DNA of 42,471 bases. Source: Gammaproteobacteria bacterium. GTDB lineage: Bacteria; Pseudomonadota; Gammaproteobacteria; SURF-13. The stretch's first letter is position 1, and each line of letters begins with the position of its first letter. The notes beneath the pieces are model-generated. The model was not told where the DNA came from. It made no database searches and saw nothing but the letters and a program-made list of their open reading frames with translations. A program made the translations under genes and the position numbers. Positions 1-10,400 of the stretch are shown piece by piece. Location of the stretch: the NCBI GenBank assembly GCA_003599485.1, contig QZKM01000028.1:1-42471 (forward strand). Reading direction: 5' to 3'.

Positions 1-13
1 GCTCTTCCGATCT
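1..13. other. Illumina adapter remnant at contig edge
   Basis: The first 13 bases (GCTCTTCCGATCT) are identical to the 3' end of the standard Illumina read adapter. The natural sequence probably starts at about base 14. This marks the left edge as a contig end of a short-read assembly, not a biological feature. Confidence 0.9.
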
Positions 14-60
14 ATCGGGGTGGTGCAGGGAAGCACCCCTTGCTTTAGTGTGAACCATGT

Positions 61-89
61 GCGCGGGCCGGGATCAGTCAGGCCCGCGC
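61..89 (-). terminator. GC-rich hairpin downstream of corB-like gene
   Basis: A perfect 9-bp stem (GCGCGGGCC / GGCCCGCGC) with an 11-nt loop sits 20 nt beyond the stop codon of the corB-like gene. There is no T-tract on the minus strand after it, so if it ends transcription it is not a classic intrinsic terminator. Confidence 0.4.
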
Positions 90-109
90 GATGTGTTGTT
101 CTTTCCCCT

Positions 110-1402
110 TTATTCCGGGGCCCGGCTCCGGGTGCTCACTTCCGATTGAGCCAGGCGGCTTATCTTGAGCGTCTTCACGGTGTTGCCGCTGGTCTGGATG
201 ATCTCAAGCAGATAGCCGCCGATACGGAAGCTGACGCCGGGTTCGGGGATGGCTTCCAGATATTCAGTAACCAGGCCATTCAAGGTCTTGGGGCCGCCGG
301 TAGGCAGATCCCAGTGCATGACGCGGTTCAGGTGGCGGATGTTGGCGCCGCCGTCCACCAGAAAACTGCCGTCGCGCTGCGGGCGCACGTCGCGCATCAT
401 GGCGGAAAGATCAGTGGTGAACTCGCCTACGATTTCCTCCAGGATGTCCTCCAGGGTGACCAGCCCCTGGATGTCGCCGTACTCATTCACCACCAGGCCG
501 AAGCGCTGCTTCTGGGCCTGGAAATTGAGCAACTGGGTGTTGAGCGGCGTGCCTTCGGGAACGAAATATGCCTCCTGTAAAATCTGGAGCAGCTTGTCCT
601 TGTCGAATTCACCGCTTGCCAGGAAGGGCAGGGCGTCACGCAGGCGCAGCACGCCGGCGATGTTGTCCAGCCCGTCACGGTACACCGGCAGGCGCGTGTG
701 ACGGCTGGCGCTGATTCGCGCCACGATCCCGGTCCAGGGGTCGTTGAGGTCTATACCCTCCATGTCGCTGCGCGGAACCATGATGTCGTTGACCGTCACT
801 TTTTCCAGGTCCAGAATGCTGAGCAGCATTTTCTGGTGACGGCGCGGAATCAGCGCCCCGGCCTCGTTGACCACGGTGCGCAGCTCTTCGTGGCTCAGAT
901 GATTCTTTTCACTCACTTCGACAGAGGCCCCCAACAGTCTCAGCACACCGTTCGAGAAGGCGCTGATCAACCACACCAACGGATAAAGCAGCTTGAGCAG
1001 AGGGCGCAGCACGTAGGCGGCGGGGAAGGCGACGCGCTCCGGGTAGAGTGCGCCGAGCGTCTTGGGCGCGACGTCGGTGAAGATGGTCCCGGCGATGGTA
1101 AGCAGGCTCACCGCGACGGCGGCGCCCGCTTCGCCCATTAATTGCAGGCCGATAATGGTGGCGACGGCGGTGGCCAGATTGTTGGCGAAGTTATTGCCCA
1201 GGATCAGCAGGCCGATAAGGCGGTCGGTGCGCTGCAGCAGCGCCTGCGCATACATCGCTCCGCGATGCTTGATCTTGGCCAGATGGCGCAGGCGGTAACG
1301 ATTGAGGGTCATCAAGCCGGTTTCGGCGCCGGCAAAAAACGCCGCCAGCAGGATCAACAGCGCCAGAGCGGCAAACATCAGGCTTAATGGGGTGTCATCC
1401 AA
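110..1402 (-). CDS. corB: HlyC/CorC family transporter (CNNM + CBS pair + CorC_HlyC)
   Basis: A 430-residue inner-membrane protein of the CorB/YfjD group, linked in this family to Mg2+/Co2+ transport or resistance. The N-terminal CNNM (DUF21) part (about residues 1-190) has three to four hydrophobic segments and the family motif GAETGLMTLNR near residue 25. A CBS pair follows (about 200-330, starting near DIMVPRSDM), then the CorC_HlyC domain (about 345-420). Length and domain order are normal. It lies downstream of ypjD on the same strand with a 97-bp gap. The corB-ypjD pairing is known from E. coli, where ffh is also next door; ffh is not seen here. Substrate is inferred from family only. 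Confidence 0.9.
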   Translation of the reverse strand: MDDTPLSLMFAALALLILLAAFFAGAETGLMTLNRYRLRHLAKIKHRGAMYAQALLQRTDRLIGLLILGNNFANNLATAVATIIGLQLMGEAGAAVAVSLLTIAGTIFTDVAPKTLGALYPERVAFPAAYVLRPLLKLLYPLVWLISAFSNGVLRLLGASVEVSEKNHLSHEELRTVVNEAGALIPRRHQKMLLSILDLEKVTVNDIMVPRSDMEGIDLNDPWTGIVARISASRHTRLPVYRDGLDNIAGVLRLRDALPFLASGEFDKDKLLQILQEAYFVPEGTPLNTQLLNFQAQKQRFGLVVNEYGDIQGLVTLEDILEEIVGEFTTDLSAMMRDVRPQRDGSFLVDGGANIRHLNRVMHWDLPTGGPKTLNGLVTEYLEAIPEPGVSFRIGGYLLEIIQTSGNTVKTLKISRLAQSEVSTRSRAPE

Positions 1403-1499
1403 AATCCTGCCTCCTGTTGATTGGACGTATCATGTTGTGAATAGCGAATGGATTTCCCGTCCCGCGCGCCGCCATGTTCCTGGCCGGGGCCCGGCGGGG

Positions 1500-2306
1500 T
1501 CAGCGCTGCAGCACCAGTTCCAGGACGAGTTTGCTGCCGAAATAGGCCAGCATCAATACAAAGAAACCAGTCAATGTCCAGCGTATCGCGGTGCGTCCGC
1601 GCCAGCCATAGCGCCGCCGTCCCCACAGCAAAACGCCGAACACGATCCATGCCAGGATGGAAAGCGTGGTTTTGTGGACCAGATGCTGTGAAAAAATATC
1701 CTTTATATAGAGCGCGCCGGTAAGCAGGGCGAGGCTGAGCAGCGCAAAACCCAGCGCGATCATCTGGAACAACAGCGCTTCCATGCTCTGCAGGGGAGGG
1801 AGCGCCCGGATAAATCCACCCGGGTGCTTGTCGCGCAAGTGGGTGTCCTGGATGGCGAACAGCGCCGCCTGCACCGCGGCGACGCTCAGCACGCTGGCGG
1901 CGAGTATCGAGATCAGGATGTGCACGTCCAGGCCGTGCATGCCTTCCTGTAAGATGATGTGGCGGCTGGGGAACATGTTTTCCAGCAGCAGGGCAAGCGC
2001 CGCCAGCGGCAGCAGCCCGATGCCGAGACTCTCCAGCGGTTTCAGAATGGAGGCGGCGAGCAACAGCAGCGCCATCAGGCCGGTCACCAGCGACAGCGCG
2101 TTGAAAAAGCCGAGGTTAAGCCCCTGCGTAATGATCACATTGGAGCTTAACACCCATCCATGCAGCGCAACCGCGCCCAGCCCCAGCGCGATGGCCAGTC
2201 CTTTTACAAGCCGGGTGTTTACCCGCTGCGTCAAACGCACGCTCAACAACCCCGCCGCGATCAGGTACAGAACGATGGCGAGCGCGCTTACGGAGGCGAT
2301 ATTCAT
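1500..2306 (-). CDS. ypjD: YpjD-like inner membrane protein, CcsA/cytochrome c assembly family
   Basis: A 268-residue, very hydrophobic protein with about eight predicted membrane helices, matching the YpjD branch of the CcsA/CcmC-like family. The tryptophan-rich haem-handling motif of true CcsA is not visible, so a haem-export role is not supported; in E. coli the gene is linked functionally to CorB. I chose the ATG at 2306. A GTG six codons upstream (2324) is possible, but neither has a convincing Shine-Dalgarno sequence. It is upstream of the corB-like gene and divergent from nudJ, with hairpin element A between them. Confidence 0.85.
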   Translation of the reverse strand: MNIASVSALAIVLYLIAAGLLSVRLTQRVNTRLVKGLAIALGLGAVALHGWVLSSNVIITQGLNLGFFNALSLVTGLMALLLLAASILKPLESLGIGLLPLAALALLLENMFPSRHIILQEGMHGLDVHILISILAASVLSVAAVQAALFAIQDTHLRDKHPGGFIRALPPLQSMEALLFQMIALGFALLSLALLTGALYIKDIFSQHLVHKTTLSILAWIVFGVLLWGRRRYGWRGRTAIRWTLTGFFVLMLAYFGSKLVLELVLQR

Positions 2307-2340
2307 AGCTAAAAAGGATAACACAGTTAGCAGGCTGTTT

Positions 2341-2495
2341 TAAAACGGCCTGCGTGCGGCGCACGGATGCGCCGCTATTTTTCAAGCACGGTGCAGGTGC
2401 GTGAAAAATGGAGCAAAGCAAAAATGACACTTTTTGCTTTGCGGGTTAAAAAAGGCCATGGACGGCCTTTTTCAACAACCTGTCAGAGCGCTGTT
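2341..2495. repeat. Composite hairpin element, copy A (forward)
   Basis: Four consecutive perfect or near-perfect inverted repeats fill this intergenic space. Module C: stem GCGGCGCA/TGCGCCGC at 2356-2375. Module B: ATTTTTCA..TGAAAAAT with inner GCAC/GTGC at 2377-2409. Module A: GCAAAGCAAAAA/TTTTTGCTTTGC at 2413-2442. Module E: AAAAAGGCC/GGCCTTTTT at 2449-2472. Modules C-B-A recur in the same order near 31.4 kb and inverted near 25.9 kb. No open frame lies in it. It separates ypjD from nudJ. Confidence 0.8.
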
Positions 2496-2513
2496 GGAGT
2501 TTGCATAGCGGGC

Positions 2514-2519
2514 TATAAT
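2514..2519 (+). promoter_or_regulatory. Consensus -10 box of nudJ promoter
   Basis: A perfect TATAAT lies 8 nt before the nudJ ATG. The -35 region is weak (GTTGGA-like). Transcription would be expected to start about at 2526, nearly on the start codon at 2528, so the message would be leaderless or almost so. No Shine-Dalgarno sequence is present before the ATG, consistent with this reading. Confidence 0.5.
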
Positions 2520-2527
2520 ATGAAGCC

Positions 2528-2974
2528 ATGATCTGGAAACCTCATGTAACCGTGGCCGCGGTGGTGGAGCGCGAGGGACGTTTCCTGATCGTGGAAGAGG
2601 AGGCCGATGGGCGGGTGGTGTACAACCAGCCGGCGGGACACCTGGATGAAGGCGAATCCCTGACCACCGCCGTGGTGCGCGAGGTGATGGAAGAAACCGC
2701 GTGGCATTTCAGGCCGGATGGCGTGCTCGGTGTTTACCGCTGGACCAGCCCGGAAACCAAAATAACCTACTTGCGCGTCTGTTTCAGGGGCGAGTGCGAC
2801 GCGCACGAACCCCGGCGTGCGCTGGACAAGGGCATACTGAGGGCGTGCTGGATGACGCGCGCCGAGATTGAAAACCTGAAACCCCGGCTGCGCAGCCCGC
2901 TGGTGTTGCGTTGCGTGGATGATTATCTCGCGGGCAAACGCTATCCGCTGACCCTGCTGACCGATGCGGGTTAA
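2528..2974 (+). CDS. nudJ: NudJ-like Nudix hydrolase
   Basis: A 148-residue Nudix hydrolase. The Nudix box runs from G37 (G-x5-E43-x7-R51-E52-x2-E55-E56), with alanine 58 in place of the usual final glycine. E. coli NudJ (YmfB) hydrolyses nucleoside di/triphosphates and HMP-PP and is also encoded just before mnmA, which supports the assignment. A predicted secreted protein is inserted between nudJ and mnmA here. The start has no visible ribosome site and sits just after a consensus -10 box. Confidence 0.9.
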   Translation: MIWKPHVTVAAVVEREGRFLIVEEEADGRVVYNQPAGHLDEGESLTTAVVREVMEETAWHFRPDGVLGVYRWTSPETKITYLRVCFRGECDAHEPRRALDKGILRACWMTRAEIENLKPRLRSPLVLRCVDDYLAGKRYPLTLLTDAG

Positions 2975-3017
2975 ACATCCTGGCTGACTGATTTGATCTG
3001 AATACCGGCGACGAGCC

Positions 3018-3584
3018 ATGATGAGATGGATTGCGAATGTGTGCATCGTGCTGATGTGTGTGGTGCACACCGCCTGGGGCGCGCCGGAACCGTTCACGGT
3101 CTGTTCCGGTTACGAATGCAGCCGCAGTGACACGCTTACGCTCAGTGACGGGCAATGGCGGGAAATCCGCGTGCTGTTCACGCCGGCGGCCAGCGCCCGG
3201 GAAGAGCGGGTGAGTATCCGGCGCGCGATTGCGCGCATGGAACAGATGGTGGGCGAGCGGAACGGAACCTCCGCCGATCTCGGCGGCAACGTCGCGGGCG
3301 GCGGAATGCCGGGACAGATGGACTGCATAGACGAGTCCCGCAACACCACGACCTATCTTGAACTGCTCCGGCAGGATGGCCTGCTGCGCCGGCACGAGGT
3401 GCGGGAGCGCGCGCAGCGTGGCAAATGGGTCATTGATGTCCACTGGACTGCGGTGATACGCGACACGGACAGCGGCCAATTGTACGCCGTGGACTCCTGG
3501 TTTCTGGACAACGGAGAGGAACCTTATATCCAGAAGCTGGAAGATTGGCTGGACAAAAAGGATTTTGCAAAACAGGATGAGTAG
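3018..3584 (+). CDS. Secreted protein of unknown function, possible transglutaminase-like Cys-His-Asp fold
   Basis: A 188-residue protein with an N-terminal signal peptide (hydrophobic residues 5-20, likely cleavage near AWG-A at 21-22), so probably periplasmic. I do not recognise a named family. Conserved-looking motifs occur in order: [14 protein letters not shown] around C103, VHWTAVI around H142, and YAVDSWF around D159. The Cys, then His followed by Trp and a beta strand, then Asp followed by a Trp, resembles the catalytic layout of transglutaminase-like enzymes; this is inference from motif spacing only. Two further Cys (C29, C34) could form a disulfide. Its last 8 nt overlap the start of mnmA, so the two are probably co-translated. 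Confidence 0.7.
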   Translation: MMRWIANVCIVLMCVVHTAWGAPEPFTVCSGYECSRSDTLTLSDGQWREIRVLFTPAASAREERVSIRRAIARMEQMVGERNGTSADLGGNVAGGGMPGQMDCIDESRNTTTYLELLRQDGLLRRHEVRERAQRGKWVIDVHWTAVIRDTDSGQLYAVDSWFLDNGEEPYIQKLEDWLDKKDFAKQDE

Positions 3585-4662
3585 GCGCGTGATCGTCGGC
3601 ATGTCCGGCGGCGTGGACTCGTCCGTCGCCGCCTGTCTGCTGCAACAGCAGGGCCATGAAGTACAGGGCCTGTTCATGAAAAACTGGGAAGGCGACGATG
3701 CAGGTGAGCAGTGCAGCGCCGCGCAGGACTTCCAGGACGCCAAGGACGTATGCGCCAGGCTCGATATTCCCCTGCACGCGGCCAATTTTTCCAGGGAATA
3801 TTGGGAGCGCGTATTCAGTTACTTTCTGGAAGAATACCGCGCCGGACGCACGCCCAACCCGGACGTACTGTGCAACAAGGAAATCAAGTTCAAAAGTTTT
3901 CTCGATCACGCGCTGCAACTCGGCGCGGCCAGCATCGCCACCGGCCACTATGCGCGCGTGCTGCAACGCGACGGCGGATTTTATCTGTTGAAGGCGCGTG
4001 ATTTAAACAAGGATCAAAGTTATTTTCTTTATACCTTGGGGCAAGCACAGTTGGCGAAAACCATCTTTCCATTGGGCGAGATGACCAAGCCGGAGGTGCG
4101 CGCCATCGCCGCGCGCCACGGCTTCGTCAATGCCGCCAAGAAGGACAGCACCGGCATCTGTTTTATCGGCGAGCGCAATTTCAAAAACTTTCTCGCGCGT
4201 TACCTGCCCGCGCAGCCCGGTGAGATACGCAGCGTGGACGGCACATTGCTTGGCAAGCACGACGGTCTCATGTATTACACCCTGGGCCAGCGTCAAGGCT
4301 TGGGTATCGGTGGGCGGCGCGGAGCGGGCGAGGAACCATGGTATGTGGCGGGCAAAGACATGGCCGGGAATGTGCTGATTGTCGCGCAGGGGCATGACCA
4401 CAAGCGCCTGTACAGCCGCTCGCTTACCGCAAGCTGCCTGTGCTGGGTATCGGGCAGAGAGCCGCAAACGCCGCTGCCGTGCATGGCAAAGACGCGCTAC
4501 CGCCAGAGCGATCAGCCCTGTAGGATTACCGGAATCAAAAACGGCGTTTGTGAGGTGACGTTTGATAAACCCCAATGGGCCGTCACGCCAGGCCAGTCAG
4601 TGGTGTTTTACCAGGGTGATGAGTGTCTTGGCGGCGGCGTTATTGAAGCTACAAGGGAATAG
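3577..4662 (+). CDS. mnmA: tRNA-specific 2-thiouridylase MnmA
   Basis: A 361-residue enzyme that thiolates uridine 34 of tRNA-Lys, -Glu and -Gln, using sulfur relayed from IscS/TusE. The PP-loop GMSGGVDSS is at residues 8-16. The two catalytic cysteines are visible in [10 protein letters not shown] (C99) and [10 protein letters not shown] (C195). Length is typical. I chose the ATG at 3577, which overlaps the preceding stop codon (ATGAGTAG); an in-frame TTG at 3565 would add four residues and sits closer to the AAAAGGA at 3556. hflD follows after 1 nt. Confidence 0.96.
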   Translation: MSRRVIVGMSGGVDSSVAACLLQQQGHEVQGLFMKNWEGDDAGEQCSAAQDFQDAKDVCARLDIPLHAANFSREYWERVFSYFLEEYRAGRTPNPDVLCNKEIKFKSFLDHALQLGAASIATGHYARVLQRDGGFYLLKARDLNKDQSYFLYTLGQAQLAKTIFPLGEMTKPEVRAIAARHGFVNAAKKDSTGICFIGERNFKNFLARYLPAQPGEIRSVDGTLLGKHDGLMYYTLGQRQGLGIGGRRGAGEEPWYVAGKDMAGNVLIVAQGHDHKRLYSRSLTASCLCWVSGREPQTPLPCMAKTRYRQSDQPCRITGIKNGVCEVTFDKPQWAVTPGQSVVFYQGDECLGGGVIEATRE

Positions 4663-4663
4663 T

Positions 4664-5278
4664 ATGAGCTACGCTTACAAAGACATCGTATTGGCCCTGG
4701 CCGGGATCGCGCAGGCCTGCGCCTTGGTGCAGCAGGTTGCGCGGAAAAATAGCGCCGACAGCGTAGCGCTGGAGGTCAGTCTGGAGAGCCTGTTTAAAAT
4801 AAACGCGGACAACACCGAGGCCATATATGGGAGTGCGGCGGACGTGCGTCCAGGACTAAAGGCCGTGCAGGAGCAGTTGGGTGGAAGCCGCGCGCCGGCG
4901 AATCTGGAACTGATGCGCTACGCGGCAAACGTCATGCAACTGGAGCGCGCGCTTGCCAAAAATCCGCGCATGCTGGAGCGGATACGCACAGGTATTGAAG
5001 GCGCACAAGAAAAAAGGCAGGCGCTCGGCGCTGCCCATCCCGATGTCATCGCGCACCTGGCGCAGATTTACAGTGAAACCATCAGCACCCTCACGCCGCG
5101 CATCATCGTGCAGGGCGAGCAGGGTTATCTGTCCAATCCGGACAACGCCAACAAGGTGCGCGCCCTGCTGCTCGCCGCCATCCGCTCGGCGGTGCTGTGG
5201 CGTCAGGTCGGCGGCCGGCGCTGGCAGTTATTGTTTGCGCGCGGCGCCCTGGCGCGGGAAGCGGCGGCTATGTTATAG
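4664..5278 (+). CDS. hflD: HflD homologue (high frequency lysogenization protein, DUF489)
   Basis: A 204-residue, mostly helical protein starting [17 protein letters not shown], matching the HflD/YcfC family in length and N-terminal sequence. In E. coli it is a membrane-associated protein affecting lambda lysogeny through CII. Start at 4664 is one base after the mnmA stop, with AAGGGAA just upstream, so the pair is translationally linked. Its last 11 bp overlap the convergent acnB end. Confidence 0.92.
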   Translation: MSYAYKDIVLALAGIAQACALVQQVARKNSADSVALEVSLESLFKINADNTEAIYGSAADVRPGLKAVQEQLGGSRAPANLELMRYAANVMQLERALAKNPRMLERIRTGIEGAQEKRQALGAAHPDVIAHLAQIYSETISTLTPRIIVQGEQGYLSNPDNANKVRALLLAAIRSAVLWRQVGGRRWQLLFARGALAREAAAML

Positions 5279-7823
5279 CCGTCGTTTTATTCTCCGCCGT
5301 TGCAGCATATTCCGCCATCTGGTGGAAGTTGAGGTAGCGGTATATGTTGTCCGACAGTGGCGCGATGCGGTGGGTGTAGTTCATGTATTCCTGCACGGCC
5401 GGGATGCGTCCGAGTTTGGCGGTGACGGCGGAGAGTTCGGCCGAGCCCAGGTAGACGTTGGCGTCCTTGCCCATGCGGTTGGGGAAGTTGCGGGTGGAGG
5501 TGGACATGACGGTTGCGCCATCATGTGTGCGTGCCTGGTTGCCCATGCAGAGTGAGCAGCCAGGCACTTCGGTGCGTGCGCCGGCGCGGCCGAAGATGGC
5601 GTAGTAGCCTTCCTCGGTGAGCTGGTGTGCGTCCATGCGCGTGGGGGGTACGATCCACAGGCGCACCGGCACTTCGCCGCCGTCTTCCAAAATCTTTCCC
5701 GCCGCGCGGTAGTGGCCGATGTTGGTCATGCACGAGCCGATGAATACCTCGTCCACGCGATCGCCCGCGACTTCCGACAGGGGCTTTATCTTGTCCGGGT
5801 CGTTGGGGCAGGCGAGCAGCGGTTCTTTGATCGCGTTCATGTCAATCTCAACCACGGCGGCGTATTCGGCGTCCTTGTCGGCATCGAGCAATTCCGGCTT
5901 GGCGAGCCACGCCTCCATCGCTTTTATGCGCCGCTCCAGTGTTCGCCGGTCCTCGTAGCCGCTGGCAATCATCCACTTCAGTAGTGTGACGTTGGAGTTT
6001 AAGTATTCGATCACCGGTTCTTTGTTCAGACGCACGGTGCAGCCGTTGGCGGAACGCTCCGCCGAGGCGTCGGCGAATTCAAACGCCTGTTCGATCTTGA
6101 GATCGGGCAACCCTTCGATTTCCATCACGCGCCCGGAAAAAATATTCTTCTTGCCTTTTTTGTCGAGCGTGAGCAGGCCTTTCTGCAACGCGACGTAAGG
6201 AATGGCGTTGACCAGATCGCGCAGCGTGATGCCGGGCTGCATCTTGCCCTTGAACGCTACCTTCACCGATTCCGGCATGTTGAGCGGCATCACGCCGAGC
6301 GCGGCGGCGAAGGCGACCAGGCCGGAGCCTGCGGGGAAGCTGATGCCGATGGGGAAACGCGTGTGCGAGTCGCCGCCGGTGCCGACGGTGTCGGGCAGCA
6401 ACATGCGGTTGAGCCAGGAGTGGATGATGCCGTCGCCGGGGTGCAGCACCACGCCGCCGCGGGTGCGGATGAAATCGGGCAGTTCGTGCTGCAACTGGAT
6501 GTCCACCGGCTTGGGATAGGCGGCGGTGTGGCAAAAACTCTGCATGACTAAATCCGCCGAGAAACCGAGGCAGGCAAGCTCTTTAAGCTCGTCGCGCGTC
6601 ATGGCGCCGGTGGTGTCCTGTGAGCCCACCGTGGTCATGCGCGGTTCGCAATACGTGCCGGGGCGCACGCCCTTCACGCCGCAGGCGCGTCCGACCATTT
6701 TCTGCGCCAGCGTGTAACCCTTGCCGCTGTCTTCCGGCGTCTCCGGGCGGATAAACACAGCCGAATGCTCCAATCCCAGATGCTCGCGCGCCTTGTCGGT
6801 GAGCGCGCGGCCGATGATGAGCGGAATGCGTCCGCCTGCGCGCACCTCGTCCGGCAGCGTCGCGGGTTTCAGCTCGAAGCGCGCAAGCTCCATACCTTTT
6901 TCACTGGTGATGCGCCCGGCGCGCGGATGGATTTTTATCACGTCGCCGGTGTTGAGTTGCGTAACGTCACACTCGATGGGCAGCGCGCCGGAATCTTCCG
7001 CCGTATTGAAAAAAATGGGCGCGATCTTGCCGCCCAGTATCACGCCACCCTGGCGCTTGTTGGGCACATAAGGAATGTCGTGCCCCATGTGCCACAGCAC
7101 GGAGTTGATGGCCGACTTGCGCGAGGAGCCGGTGCCGACCACGTCGCCGGCGTAGGCCAGCGGGTGGCCTTTCTTTTTCAGCGTCTCGATGATACTGAGC
7201 GCGTCCGGCATTTTATTGATGAGCATGCTCCTGGCGTGCAGCGGGATGTCCGGGCGGCTCCACGCCTCGGAGGCGGGCGAGAGATCGTCGGTGTTGGTCT
7301 CCCCCGGCGCCTTGAACACGGTGACGGTGATTTCATCGGCAAGCGGCGCGCGGCGCGTGAACCACGCGGCGTCGGCCCATAACTGCAACACCTGCCGCGC
7401 GTGGGGATTATTCCTGGCCTTGTTCGCCACGTCGTGATAGGCATCGAAGATGAGCAGGGTGTGGCCCAGCGCCTGCGCCGCCAATGGAGCAAGTTCCTTA
7501 TCGTCCAGAAGATCAATCAGCGGATGGACGTTGTAGCCGCCCAGCATGGTTCCAAGCAGTTCCACGGCGCGCTGACGCGTGATGAGCGGCGAGTGGGCCT
7601 CGTTCGCGGCCAGCGCAGCGAGAAATCCGGCCTTGACATAGGCCGCCTGATCCACGCCCGGGGGCACCCGCTGGATAATCAGCTCAAGCAAAAACCCACC
7701 CTCGCCGGCGGGCGGATTTTTCAACAACTCGACCAGTTCGGCGGTCTGCCTGGCGTTGAGCGGCAGCGGCGGCAGATGGTGGGCCGCGCGTTCGGCGGCA
7801 TGTTTGCGGTAAGCGTCTAGCAC
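5268..7823 (-). CDS. acnB: Aconitate hydratase B
   Basis: An 851-residue AcnB, the main TCA-cycle aconitase of proteobacteria, interconverting citrate and isocitrate. The N-terminal HEAT-like domain begins [16 protein letters not shown], followed by the swivel domain (about 170-380) and the [4Fe-4S] core. The three cluster cysteines are visible in GSCMTNIGH and [10 protein letters not shown] near the C terminus. The length is close to the 865 residues of E. coli AcnB. It follows a UDG-superfamily gene by 29 bp on the minus strand and is probably co-transcribed with it. Confidence 0.97.
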   Translation of the reverse strand: MLDAYRKHAAERAAHHLPPLPLNARQTAELVELLKNPPAGEGGFLLELIIQRVPPGVDQAAYVKAGFLAALAANEAHSPLITRQRAVELLGTMLGGYNVHPLIDLLDDKELAPLAAQALGHTLLIFDAYHDVANKARNNPHARQVLQLWADAAWFTRRAPLADEITVTVFKAPGETNTDDLSPASEAWSRPDIPLHARSMLINKMPDALSIIETLKKKGHPLAYAGDVVGTGSSRKSAINSVLWHMGHDIPYVPNKRQGGVILGGKIAPIFFNTAEDSGALPIECDVTQLNTGDVIKIHPRAGRITSEKGMELARFELKPATLPDEVRAGGRIPLIIGRALTDKAREHLGLEHSAVFIRPETPEDSGKGYTLAQKMVGRACGVKGVRPGTYCEPRMTTVGSQDTTGAMTRDELKELACLGFSADLVMQSFCHTAAYPKPVDIQLQHELPDFIRTRGGVVLHPGDGIIHSWLNRMLLPDTVGTGGDSHTRFPIGISFPAGSGLVAFAAALGVMPLNMPESVKVAFKGKMQPGITLRDLVNAIPYVALQKGLLTLDKKGKKNIFSGRVMEIEGLPDLKIEQAFEFADASAERSANGCTVRLNKEPVIEYLNSNVTLLKWMIASGYEDRRTLERRIKAMEAWLAKPELLDADKDAEYAAVVEIDMNAIKEPLLACPNDPDKIKPLSEVAGDRVDEVFIGSCMTNIGHYRAAGKILEDGGEVPVRLWIVPPTRMDAHQLTEEGYYAIFGRAGARTEVPGCSLCMGNQARTHDGATVMSTSTRNFPNRMGKDANVYLGSAELSAVTAKLGRIPAVQEYMNYTHRIAPLSDNIYRYLNFHQMAEYAATAENKTTAIT

Positions 7824-7852
7824 TGTGTGATCCCGGGAGGAAACACTCTATT

Positions 7853-8461
7853 TTAGCGCTTTTGAGCCGGTACAGCGAGCAAGCGCTGTACTTCGGCGCG
7901 CAGCACCGGCGCCACCTCGCGCTCGAACCACGGGTTGCGTCTGAACCACAGCAGATTGCGCGGCGAAGGGTGGGGCAGGGGCAGGTAATGCGGCAGATAG
8001 TCACGCCAGTGGCGCACGGTCTCGGCCAAGGTGGGTTTGATGCGGTCGCCCAGATAATAGCGCTGCGCGTACCGGCCTATGAGCAGGGTGAGTTCGATCC
8101 GGGGCAGCGCGCTGTGCAAGCGCTCGCGCCACAGTGCGGCGCACTCCGGGCGTGGCGGCAGGTCGCCGCCCTTGCCCTTGCCGGGGTAACAAAAGCCCAT
8201 GGGCAGGATGGCGATGCGCGCCTCGTCGTAAAATGTCTCGCGGTCAACTTCCATCCACGCGCGCAACCGGTCGCCGCTGGGGTCGTTCCATGACAGCCCG
8301 GTGTGATGCACGCGCGTGCCGGGGGCCTGGCCTACGATGAGCAACCGCGCCGTGGCGCCGGCGCGCACGATGGGCCTGGGGCCGAGCGGCAGGTCCGCGC
8401 AGGCGCGGCAGGCGCGCACCTCGGCCAGCAGCTTTTGCAGGTTTTCCGGCTTTTTCGCCAT
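7853..8461 (-). CDS. Uracil-DNA glycosylase superfamily protein
   Basis: A 202-residue protein with UDG-superfamily motifs: VGQAPG (motif 1 region) near residue 43, and HPSPRN near residue 163 (motif 2 loop). An N-terminal CRAC (CxxC) resembles part of the iron-sulfur ligands of family 4/5 enzymes, but further cysteines of a full cluster site are not obvious. Predicted role is excision of uracil or related lesions; the exact family is not assigned. It is divergent from purB with a 42-bp gap and lies just upstream of acnB. Confidence 0.8.
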   Translation of the reverse strand: MAKKPENLQKLLAEVRACRACADLPLGPRPIVRAGATARLLIVGQAPGTRVHHTGLSWNDPSGDRLRAWMEVDRETFYDEARIAILPMGFCYPGKGKGGDLPPRPECAALWRERLHSALPRIELTLLIGRYAQRYYLGDRIKPTLAETVRHWRDYLPHYLPLPHPSPRNLLWFRRNPWFEREVAPVLRAEVQRLLAVPAQKR

Positions 8462-8488
8462 GATGGACTAGGATTCTAACGCGTTTGA

Positions 8489-9871
<1,383 letters not shown>

Positions 9872-9884
9872 GGCGCCCCTCATC

Positions 9885-10397
9885 ATGCAAAGCCTGGAGG
9901 GGTTGAAACTCGGAGTGGATGCGGAGCGCGTACTGGTCGGCAGCAGCGCCGAGAACCGCGCCGCCGCCCTTGCCCTGGTGAGCCAGGGCAAACGTTTTCT
10001 GCACATCTACAGCCGCGACCTGGATCACGCCATTTATGATAATCCGCCGTTTGTCGAGGCGGTGCGCAAGCTCGCCCTGTACAGCCGCTACTCGCAAATC
10101 AGAATCTTGGTGCGGAATTCCGAAAAAATCGTGAGCCGCGGCCACGGTCTGGTCGCGCTGGCGCAACAACTCAGCAGTTTTATTCAAATCCGCAAACCCG
10201 CGCCCGATCATGACGGCTATAACGAGGCCTTTCTGGTGGTGGACAAAATGGGCGTGCTGCACAGAAAATTGAGCGACCGCTATGAAGGCGAGGTCAGCTT
10301 CCACGCCCCGGAGCAGGCCGCCGTGCTGGTCAAATTCTTTGACGAGGTGTGGGAGTTGAGCGAGCCCGACCCGCAACTGCGCAGGCTGCATATTTAA
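9885..10397 (+). CDS. Conserved hypothetical protein (DUF7931-like)
   Basis: A 170-residue soluble protein beginning MQSLEGLKLGVDAERVLVG. It looks like the DUF7931 family of small proteobacterial proteins, whose fold recalls phospholipase-D-like or regulator domains (for example HIYSRDLDHAIYDNPPF and RILVRNSEKIVSRGHGLVAL). No catalytic motif can be assigned. It starts 13 nt after purB and is followed 3 nt later by the secretin-like gene, so a purB-led operon is likely. The start is the ATG at 9885. Confidence 0.7.
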   Translation: MQSLEGLKLGVDAERVLVGSSAENRAAALALVSQGKRFLHIYSRDLDHAIYDNPPFVEAVRKLALYSRYSQIRILVRNSEKIVSRGHGLVALAQQLSSFIQIRKPAPDHDGYNEAFLVVDKMGVLHRKLSDRYEGEVSFHAPEQAAVLVKFFDEVWELSEPDPQLRRLHI

Positions 10398-10400
10398 GCC

